A DNA stretch of 12,802 nt from Flavobacteriales bacterium UBA1820. Lineage in GTDB: Bacteria; Bacteroidota; Bacteroidia; Flavobacteriales; UBA1820. Location of the stretch: contig DCEW01000053.1 of NCBI GenBank assembly GCA_002314265.1, positions 1 to 12,802 of the forward strand. Direction: 5' to 3'. The notes under the pieces are model-generated. The model did no database searches and was not told the DNA's origin. It saw nothing but the letters and a program-made list of their open reading frames with translations. Position numbers and translations under genes: made by a program. This document shows, in pieces, positions 7,223 to 12,802 of the stretch; positions within the stretch are counted from its first letter, which is position 1; each line of letters opens with the position of its first letter.

Positions 7223-8392
7223 ATGGACAAAAATAGACGCGATTTTCTCAAAAAAGCAGCGATAGTAACCGGCGCCGGAATACTGGCCGGAGCAGCCAAT
7301 CCCGTATTGGCTTCGGTGGTGGGCGGTTCGAAAGCCCCGGCGATCCAAAAAGGCGGCAGCAAAAAGATGAAACTCACATTCAAACCCTACGAAACCAAAT
7401 TTCTCCACCAGTTTGCCGTATCGGGTTCTTCCCGGGCTTTTACCGAATTGGTGCAGGTACAGATAGAATACGACGGAGTGGTGGGCTACGGCGAGGCCGT
7501 AACGCCTCCCTACCTGGGCGAATCGCAGGCCTCGGTGGTCGAATTCCTCAAACGGGTGGACCTCTCCCAGTTCTCCAATCCTTTCGAGTTGGACGACATC
7601 CTCACCTATGTCGATAATATCACCGCGTACAATGCAGCAGCCAAGGCTTCCATCGACATCGCCCTGCACGACTTGGTGGGCAAACTCCTGGGGGCAAAAT
7701 GGTGCGACATCTGGGGCTATACGGCAGCCAAGGCACCGGCTACCTCCTATACCATCGGCATCGACACGCCGGAGGTGGTTCGCCAGAAAACCCGCGAAGC
7801 CGCTCCGTACAGCATCATCAAGGTCAAACTCGGCGGCGAGGAGGACAAGGAACTGGTCAAGACCATCCGCGAGATCGAGCCGACCAAACCCTTGTGCGTG
7901 GATGCCAACCAAGGTTGGAAGGACAAGAGCTATGCCCTGGACATGATCTACTGGTGCAAGGAAAACGGCTTTATCTTCGTCGAGCAGCCCATCGGCCGCT
8001 ACAACCTTGACGACATGGCTTGGATCACCGAGCGCAGTCCTCTGCCCACCGTGGCCGACGAGTCGTGCCAGCGCTTGGTCGATGTCAAGAAACTCCACGG
8101 GGTCTTCTCGGCCATCAACATCAAACTGATGAAGTGCACCGGTATGCGCGAAGCCCACAAGATGGTCGAACTGGCTCGTGCGCTGGACATGAAGATCATG
8201 TTGGGCTGCATGAGCGGTGAGACCTCGTGCGGCATTTCGGCAGCGGCCCAGCTTTCCCCGGCCATCGATTGGGCCGACCTGGATGGTAACCTGCTGATAA
8301 GCAACGACAACTTTACCGGTATGAAAATCGTAAACGGAAAAATAACCTTGGCCGACCTCCCCGGAGTGGGAGCCGTGCCCAAAAAAGCGTAA
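7223..8392 (+). CDS. ykfB: Tat-exported dipeptide epimerase of the enolase superfamily (L-Ala-D/L-Glu type)
   Basis: A 389-residue protein starting at ATG 7223. An in-frame ATG further upstream (7088) lies inside the preceding gene and would bury the signal sequence. The N-terminus NRRDFLKKAA followed by a hydrophobic run to VLA-S (cleavage near residue 30) is a twin-arginine signal peptide, implying export of a folded enzyme. The mature part is a muconate-lactonising-subgroup enolase: KxK Lys190/Lys192; metal ligands Asp217 (VDAN), Glu244 (VEQP) and Asp269 (ADES); and opposite base Lys291 (NIKLMK). DLD at 342-344 is the DxD motif that holds the substrate alpha-amino group in Ala-Glu epimerases. 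The reaction would be Mg-dependent interconversion of L-Ala-D-Glu and L-Ala-L-Glu, opening murein dipeptides to ordinary peptidases. It sits between the peptidase and the transglutaminase-like lipoprotein genes (6-base gap). Glu specificity is inferred from context; other dipeptides are possible. Confidence 0.92.
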   Translation: MDKNRRDFLKKAAIVTGAGILAGAANPVLASVVGGSKAPAIQKGGSKKMKLTFKPYETKFLHQFAVSGSSRAFTELVQVQIEYDGVVGYGEAVTPPYLGESQASVVEFLKRVDLSQFSNPFELDDILTYVDNITAYNAAAKASIDIALHDLVGKLLGAKWCDIWGYTAAKAPATSYTIGIDTPEVVRQKTREAAPYSIIKVKLGGEEDKELVKTIREIEPTKPLCVDANQGWKDKSYALDMIYWCKENGFIFVEQPIGRYNLDDMAWITERSPLPTVADESCQRLVDVKKLHGVFSAINIKLMKCTGMREAHKMVELARALDMKIMLGCMSGETSCGISAAAQLSPAIDWADLDGNLLISNDNFTGMKIVNGKITLADLPGVGAVPKKA

Positions 8393-8398
8393 AATACA

Positions 8399-9823
8399 AT
8401 GAAGAAACACTTTCTTACTACGGCAGCCGCTTCGGCAGCACTTTTGCTGGTAGCGGCTTGCGGCTCGAAAACTCCAGAGGAGCAGCTGCGTGACAACTTG
8501 GCCGCCGGCGAATACACTAAGGCGGAAAAATTGCTCGATTCGCTCATTGCCGGTGCAGGCGACGACTTTCAGAAAGCGCTGGGCTACATCCAGAAGAAGG
8601 ATTCGCTTTACAAGCTCCGCAGCGATTTCCGTCGCACGAAGGATGAAATGATCACCTACGTGGAGCGTTACTACGGCGACAGTGCCCTGGTGAAGGTCAA
8701 CGGTTGGATCAAGGACGGTACGCTCGAATACCGTGTGATCGACGGCGATACGCTCTTTTTCCGCAATGCCGCTCCCAATGTGTTCCGCGTGGACAAGGAA
8801 GCGATCGCACGCGCTTCGGTGGGCGACGATGGAGGCCGTTCGCAGGATTCGGTGCTCAATGCCAACCTGCCGGAGATCCTGGCAGCACCCAGCGGTCAGA
8901 TCGCGGCTCCCAAGAAGATGAAAGTGCGCCACCACATTACCGTCAAGGCCGATGCGGTTCCCGCGGGCGATACCTTGCGGGTATGGATCCCGATGCCGCG
9001 TCCCGATGTGGCACGCCAGACGGATGTGCAACTCTTGGGTTCGTCCGATTCGGTAACCGTCTCCCCGCTGGAATACGGACATTACAGCGCATACATGGAG
9101 CGGGTGGCCGAAGCCGGGAAACCGACCGAGTTTTACGTGGATTACCAGTACACGTGCTGGGGACAGCATTTCGATCTGGAAGGGGTTGAGATCGCTCCGT
9201 ACGACACCACTTCGGCCGTGTACAAACAGTACACCGCCGTCCGCGCTCCGCATCTGTTGCAGAGCGAGTCGATGCGGAAGTTGGCCGCCGAGATCGTCGG
9301 CGACGAGACCCATCCGTACCTCAAACTCCGCAAGATCTTCGATTACGTCAAACAGTACCCCTGGGCTTCGGCACTCAACTATTCGATCATCGAAGACATT
9401 CCCCAGTATGTGCTGGACAACAAAAAAGGCGATTGCGGTCAGGTGGCCCTGCTGCTGATCAACCTGGCGCGTGCGGCCGGTATCCCTGCACGTTGGCAGA
9501 GCGGTCTGATGATGCACCCCGGGGCTTGGAACATGCACGACTGGGCCGAGGTATATTACGAAGGCATCGGTTGGACGCCGGTGGACGTTTCCTTCGGCCG
9601 CAACCAGACCTTGACCAACGAAGGCGGTGCGCAGTTCTTCGACAGCGGTATCGACTCCTACCGGATGGTAGCCAACAGCGACTATTCGTGCGGTTTCTAT
9701 CCGCCCAAGAAATATCCGGCCAGCGATACGGTCGATTTCCAGGCGGGCGAGGTCGAGACTTCCGACGGCAACCTGTTCTACGACAAGTGGTCGTGGGGTC
9801 TGGACATCGATTACCTGGATTGA
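8399..9823 (+). CDS. Transglutaminase-core lipoprotein of the muropeptide operon
   Basis: A 474-residue lipoprotein with lipobox LVAAC (Cys21), starting 6 bases after the epimerase stop. Residues 25-90 are charged and helical (EEQLRDNLAAGEYTKAEKLL, reminiscent of a TPR-like hairpin). Residues about 90-260 look beta-rich and match nothing I recognise. The transglutaminase-like core spans about 290-400 with an intact papain-type triad: Cys346 in KGDCGQVALL, His380 in NMHDWAEVYY and Asp395 in WTPVDVS. Such bacterial domains more often act as cysteine peptidases or amidases than as cross-linking transglutaminases. In this operon it could trim or capture stem peptides, possibly hydrolysing the epimerised L-Ala-L-Glu, but the sequence does not show its substrate. 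Lipidation places it at the membrane in the same compartment as its two partners. The domain call is firm; the role is inference. Confidence 0.88.
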   Translation: MKKHFLTTAAASAALLLVAACGSKTPEEQLRDNLAAGEYTKAEKLLDSLIAGAGDDFQKALGYIQKKDSLYKLRSDFRRTKDEMITYVERYYGDSALVKVNGWIKDGTLEYRVIDGDTLFFRNAAPNVFRVDKEAIARASVGDDGGRSQDSVLNANLPEILAAPSGQIAAPKKMKVRHHITVKADAVPAGDTLRVWIPMPRPDVARQTDVQLLGSSDSVTVSPLEYGHYSAYMERVAEAGKPTEFYVDYQYTCWGQHFDLEGVEIAPYDTTSAVYKQYTAVRAPHLLQSESMRKLAAEIVGDETHPYLKLRKIFDYVKQYPWASALNYSIIEDIPQYVLDNKKGDCGQVALLLINLARAAGIPARWQSGLMMHPGAWNMHDWAEVYYEGIGWTPVDVSFGRNQTLTNEGGAQFFDSGIDSYRMVANSDYSCGFYPPKKYPASDTVDFQAGEVETSDGNLFYDKWSWGLDIDYLD

Positions 9824-9837
9824 TCCTTTTCCTTTAG

Positions 9838-9919
9838 ATCCACCCCTTTCTCTCCCCGGTGCGGCAGCTTGTGCAAAGCGAAAAATCGCACCGGGAAGAT
9901 GGAGGGGTGGATAGTTTTT
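9838..9919 (+). terminator. Long hairpin with U-tract, probable operon terminator
   Basis: Bases 9838-9863 can pair with 9887-9912 over 26 positions with only two mismatches and two G-U pairs. The outer arms are ATCCACCCC / GGGGTGGAT and the inner arms CCCGGTGCG / CGCACCGGG. The loop contains a further GCTT / AAGC stem (9867-9870 with 9876-9879). TTTTT at 9915-9919 follows. It starts 14 bases after the transglutaminase stop codon, where a rho-independent terminator is expected. The stem is much longer than usual for a terminator. Confidence 0.7.
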
Positions 9920-9921
9920 AG

Positions 9922-9929
9922 TAGCTTTG
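9922..9929 (+). promoter_or_regulatory. -7 promoter element for fumarase
   Basis: TAGCTTTG is an exact TAnnTTTG match, 3 bases after the T-tract of the preceding hairpin. It predicts a transcript starting near 9936 and a leader of about 170 bases before the fumarase ATG. The expected -33 position (about 9899-9903) falls inside the 3' arm of the hairpin and shows no TTG. Confidence 0.5.
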
Positions 9930-9935
9930 CAAGTG

Positions 9936-10107
9936 TAAAAGCACCCGGGACGACAGAGGAACGGCTGAGTGGATAGAGGGGCTGGAGTGGCGGTCGCGGA
10001 ATGTCCCGTTGGATCAAATTTCCGCAGGTACGAAGCGGACAGCCAACCGGGAGAGCATGCGAAGAGATTTTTAAGATTAAGGAATATACAACAATTTGAA
10101 CAAGCAA
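9936..10107 (+). promoter_or_regulatory. Possible structured 5' leader of fumarase
   Basis: This non-coding stretch has helices that compete with each other. CGGGAC (9946-9951) can pair with GTCCCG (10003-10008). The overlapping CCCGTTGG (10005-10012) can instead pair with CCAACCGGG (10043-10051, one bulge), enclosing TCCGC / GCGGA (10021-10025 with 10035-10039). GCGGAA (9996-10001) can also take TTCCGC (10020-10025). The last 40 bases are AT-rich and unstructured by eye. I do not recognise a known riboswitch class. The start of the region depends on the promoter call. Confidence 0.35.
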
Positions 10108-11733
10108 ATGGCTGAATTCAAGTATCAAACACCAAAGCCGCTGGGCGAAGACACCACCGAGTATCGCCTGCTGACCAAAGATTACGTATCGGTCGTCGAA
10201 TGCGACGGAAGAAAGATCCTCAAAGTAGAACCCGAAGGACTTCGCCTGCTGGCACGTGAAGCCTTTGCCGACGTATCGTTCTACCTGCGCTCCGCGCACC
10301 TGAAAAAACTGGCCTCCATCCTGGACGACCCCGAAGCCTCGGACAATGACAAGTTCGTCGCTTACACCATGCTGCGCAACCAAGTCGTAGCCGCACAAGG
10401 CAAACTCCCCACCTGCCAGGATACCGGTACCGCCATCGTCATGGCCAAGAAAGGCGAGGATGTCTATACCGGGGTGGACGATGCCGAATGGCTCTCCCAC
10501 GGCGCGTACGACACCTACCAGGAACGCAACCTGCGCTATTCCCAGGTAGTACCCTACACCATGCTCGAGGAAAAGAACTCCGGCACCAACATGCCCGCCC
10601 AGGTGGACATCTATTCCAAGCCGGGCAACCATTACGACTTCCTGTTCGTTACCAAAGGCGGCGGTTCGGCCAACAAGACGTTCCTTTTCCAACAGACCAA
10701 GGCCCTGCTCACGGAAGCCAACCTTGAAAATTTCCTCCGCGAAAAGATCCAGACCCTCGGCACGGCAGCCTGCCCGCCGTATCACCTGGCTATCGTCATC
10801 GGAGGCACCTCGGCCGAAACCAACCTCAAGACCGTCAAGGAAGCATCGACCGGTTATCTCGACTCGCTGCCCACGCACGGCAACGACGGCGGCCAAGCTT
10901 TCCGCGACCTCGAATGGGAGGCCAAGGCATTGAAGATCTGCCAGGAATACGGCCTCGGCGCGCAGTTCGGCGGAAAATACTACGTGCACGACGTTCGGGT
11001 CATCCGCATGCCGCGTCACGCGGCTTCGTGCCCGGTGGGCATCGGGGTAAGCTGCTCGGCCGACCGGAACATCAAGGCCAAGATCACCGAGGAGGGTATC
11101 TTCCTCGAACAGCTCGAAAAACATCCTGAAAAATACCTTCCCGCCCAGGAACCCAAACTGGCTCCGGCCGTGAAGATCGACCTGGATCGCCCGATGAAGG
11201 AGGTCCTGGCCGAACTGACCAAGTATCCCATCAAGACGCGTTTGAGCCTCTCCGGTACGCTTATTGTGGCGCGCGACATCGCCCATGCCCGCATCAAAGC
11301 CATGCTGGACGAAGGAAAACCGATGCCCGAGTACTTCAAGAACCACCCCATCTATTACGCTGGCCCGGCCAAAACGCCTGCCGGAATGCCTTCCGGTAGC
11401 TTCGGTCCGACCACGGCCGGCCGCATGGACCCCTATGTGGACGAATTCCAGAAGCACGGCGGTTCGATGATCATGGTGGCCAAGGGCAACCGTTCGCCCA
11501 TCGTTCGCGATGCGTGCAAGGCCAATGGCGGCTTCTACCTCGGTTCCATCGGCGGCCCGGCCGCTATCCTGGCTGCCGAGAACATCAAGTCGGTCGAAGT
11601 GGTCGATTTCGAAGAGCTGGGCATGGAGGCTGTCCGCAAGATCCGCGTGGAAGATTTCCCGGCCTTTATCATCTGCGATGACAAGGGCAATGATTTCTTC
11701 GAGCAGCTCTGCGGAGGGTGCAGCCATCACTGA
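10108..11733 (+). CDS. fumA: Class I (4Fe-4S) fumarate hydratase
   Basis: A 541-residue cytoplasmic enzyme that interconverts fumarate and malate, in the TCA cycle or, in anaerobic Bacteroidales, in the reductive branch leading to succinate and propionate. The N-terminal alpha domain carries the cluster cysteines Cys103 (PTCQDTGTA), Cys222 (AACPPYH) and Cys316 (VSCSADRN). Their spacing equals that of E. coli FumA (105, 224, 318). The C-terminal beta domain is fused on the same chain (SGTLIVARD at 372-380, [18 protein letters not shown] at 414-431, [14 protein letters not shown] at 463-476). Total length is close to E. coli FumA (548). ATG 10108 (MAEFKYQ) is preferred; an in-frame TTG at 10096 would add four residues and sits 12 bases from an AAGGA. 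The C-terminus ends CGGCSHH, adding a CxxC-like pair (535, 538). It appears monocistronic, with its own promoter and a strong terminator. The symbol is by class, not a specific orthologue. Confidence 0.95.
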   Translation: MAEFKYQTPKPLGEDTTEYRLLTKDYVSVVECDGRKILKVEPEGLRLLAREAFADVSFYLRSAHLKKLASILDDPEASDNDKFVAYTMLRNQVVAAQGKLPTCQDTGTAIVMAKKGEDVYTGVDDAEWLSHGAYDTYQERNLRYSQVVPYTMLEEKNSGTNMPAQVDIYSKPGNHYDFLFVTKGGGSANKTFLFQQTKALLTEANLENFLREKIQTLGTAACPPYHLAIVIGGTSAETNLKTVKEASTGYLDSLPTHGNDGGQAFRDLEWEAKALKICQEYGLGAQFGGKYYVHDVRVIRMPRHAASCPVGIGVSCSADRNIKAKITEEGIFLEQLEKHPEKYLPAQEPKLAPAVKIDLDRPMKEVLAELTKYPIKTRLSLSGTLIVARDIAHARIKAMLDEGKPMPEYFKNHPIYYAGPAKTPAGMPSGSFGPTTAGRMDPYVDEFQKHGGSMIMVAKGNRSPIVRDACKANGGFYLGSIGGPAAILAAENIKSVEVVDFEELGMEAVRKIRVEDFPAFIICDDKGNDFFEQLCGGCSHH

Positions 11734-11759
11734 TCCGTCGGATCCGTTCCGACTTCGGG

Positions 11760-11793
11760 CACGGGGGCGTTGAAAGCGCCCCCGTGTTTTTTT
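11760..11793 (+). terminator. Intrinsic terminator of fumarase
   Basis: CACGGGGGCG (11760-11769) pairs perfectly with CGCCCCCGTG (11777-11786) around a 7-base loop, followed directly by seven T residues (11787-11793). It begins 27 bases after the fumarase stop codon and is a textbook rho-independent terminator. Confidence 0.92.
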
Positions 11794-11928
11794 GTCCACG
11801 CAGGGTTCTTTTGCAGGACGCAGGATTTTTCTCCCGGTCGGGGCGGGCAGGGGCGGTTCGTGAAAAAAAGGAAGGATAGAGAAAAAGGTGTAAATTGCAC
11901 CGGAAGCGGGACCAAAATTCGTTCAAGG

Positions 11929-12750
11929 ATGAGAAGAATTGCATGGATCGCGGTGCTCCTGTCAGCGTGCGGGGCGCTGTGGGGGCAGGAGATCACCGAA
12001 GAGAATTTTCTGAAGGAAGAAAGCGCACTGACGGCGCGTTTTGAGGCGCAGAGCGAGCACTTCTCCGGGCAATTTGCCGCTGCGCAGAGCCAGGCGGAAA
12101 GAGACAGCTTGACGGTAGCCTACAACGCTCTTTTCCAGCAGTATCTTCACGCCATGGAGGCCTTGAGTGTGCAATACGCAGCGACCCCCAGCGGCCTGCA
12201 ACGGTGTTTTGCGATGCGGCTCGGCCTGTCCAAGGATACCCTTCGCATCGTATGGAAGCGTCTGCCGAAGGAGCTGCGTGGCAGCCTGTACGGCCGGGCG
12301 ATGGCTCTTCATGGTCGGGCCAAGGAACTGCGCCCGGGCGGAAAGATGTACAATCTTCGTGCGTGGGATGCGCAGGGGAGGCCTTTTCGGTTGCGTCAAT
12401 GGCGAGGGACACCGGTGCTGCTGCTCTACGGCGGCTTGGGCTGCATGGGCGCTTCGGGACGGGAATACCTCGATGCGCTGTATGCGAAAACCTCCCGGGA
12501 GGAGCTCCGGATCGTCGTGTTTTGGCCGGTTTCCTCCCCGGACGAATTGGCGGCTCTTGCTGAGGAATTCCCGTCGGGATACCTTCAAGTGTCCGATTTC
12601 AAGGGCGACACCACTCCCGTGAAGATCCGTTGCCAGGCGCAGGCGACCCCGACCTGTTTCCTGCTGGATAGCCGCGGCCGCCTGGTGTTCAAGACCATAG
12701 GCCTCTATCCGGGAAAGGTGGAAGAATACTTGTCGGCAAAAGACCGGTAG
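11929..12750 (+). CDS. Exported thioredoxin-fold (TlpA/ResA-like) protein with a degenerate active site
   Basis: A 273-residue exported protein starting at ATG 11929. The longer in-frame extension begins inside the fumarase terminator and is not credible. The N-terminus MRRIAWIAVLLSAC is either a short lipoprotein signal (lipobox LSAC, Cys14) or an ordinary signal peptide cut near LWGQ. Residues 20-130 are charged and helical, with unknown function, as often seen before TlpA-like domains in Bacteroidetes. Residues 131-270 fit a thioredoxin fold: strand TPVLLLYG, active-site region GGLGCMGASGREYL, strand RIVVFWPVSS, then ATPTCFLLD with the cis-proline at 231. Where TlpA has WCxxC, this protein has GCMGA, so Cys162 remains but the resolving cysteine is Ala165. 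It cannot perform a normal CxxC disulfide cycle; a one-cysteine or structural role is likely. No clear promoter is seen in the 135 bases after the upstream terminator. Confidence 0.75.
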   Translation: MRRIAWIAVLLSACGALWGQEITEENFLKEESALTARFEAQSEHFSGQFAAAQSQAERDSLTVAYNALFQQYLHAMEALSVQYAATPSGLQRCFAMRLGLSKDTLRIVWKRLPKELRGSLYGRAMALHGRAKELRPGGKMYNLRAWDAQGRPFRLRQWRGTPVLLLYGGLGCMGASGREYLDALYAKTSREELRIVVFWPVSSPDELAALAEEFPSGYLQVSDFKGDTTPVKIRCQAQATPTCFLLDSRGRLVFKTIGLYPGKVEEYLSAKDR

Positions 12751-12802
12751 TGCATCCGGGAACGGGTTCGAGATACGGTCTCCCCAAACACCGCGCGGGC
12801 AT

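Noticed and set aside
6028..7383. Open frame of 451 codons on the minus strand, opposite the NlpC/P60 gene
   Set aside because: Antisense shadow of a gene with intact catalytic motifs; the hydrophobic start is not followed by any recognisable domain.
7196..9538. Open frame of 780 codons on the minus strand, opposite the epimerase and transglutaminase genes
   Set aside because: It spans two well-supported genes antisense, has no recognisable domain, and its His/Val/Gly-rich composition is typical of a complement-strand shadow.
9811..11799. Open frame of 662 codons on the minus strand, opposite fumarase
   Set aside because: Antisense to a definite fumarase and running through two terminators; no motif or plausible start context.
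11770..11928. Upstream in-frame TTG that would lengthen the thioredoxin-like protein by 53 residues
   Set aside because: The start is inside the fumarase terminator loop, and the ATG at 11929 is followed directly by a signal peptide.
12751..12802. GGTTCGAG near the right edge, considered as a tRNA T-arm
   Set aside because: The flanking bases do not form the 5-bp T-stem, and no other tRNA arms or CCA end are visible nearby.

Overview
The window looks like a piece of a fairly GC-rich Bacteroidales chromosome, possibly Rikenellaceae/Alistipes-like. This rests on several exact TAnnTTTG -7 promoter elements, starts with weak or absent Shine-Dalgarno sequences, lipoproteins with short signal peptides, and a two-domain class I fumarase. 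The genus is an inference. No mobile element, CRISPR array, rRNA or tRNA was found, and all genes except the one cut by the left edge look intact.

Left half (minus strand, read right to left): an M23 metallopeptidase with a long C-terminal extension (5841-4123); an EttA-type ABC-F ATPase (4017-2326), followed after 4 bases by a two-lobed aspartyl-protease/PDZ lipoprotein (2321-1104); a ZIP metal transporter (982-161); and, 26 bases further on, the first 44 codons of an MGMT/alkyltransferase-like DNA-repair protein that runs off the window (134 to <1).

Right half (plus strand): a three-gene operon of exported proteins (6013-9823) encodes an SH3b-NlpC/P60 peptidase resembling YkfC, a dipeptide epimerase of the L-Ala-D/L-Glu type, and a transglutaminase-core lipoprotein. 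The epimerase carries a twin-arginine signal peptide, so the operon looks like a muropeptide-processing pathway placed outside the cytoplasm. A long terminator-like hairpin (9838-9919) abuts the promoter of a class I fumarase (10108-11733), whose leader of about 160 nt has competing base-pairings. A strong intrinsic terminator follows (11760-11793). The last gene (11929-12750) is an exported thioredoxin-fold protein that has lost the second cysteine of its CxxC motif.

The two halves diverge from 5842-6012, where back-to-back promoters serve two different classes of cell-wall peptidase (M23 endopeptidase and NlpC/P60). The most interesting content is the exported epimerase operon and the unexplained RNA structure upstream of the fumarase. 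No stretch longer than 300 bases lacks a gene; the last 52 bases (12751-12802) show nothing recognisable.
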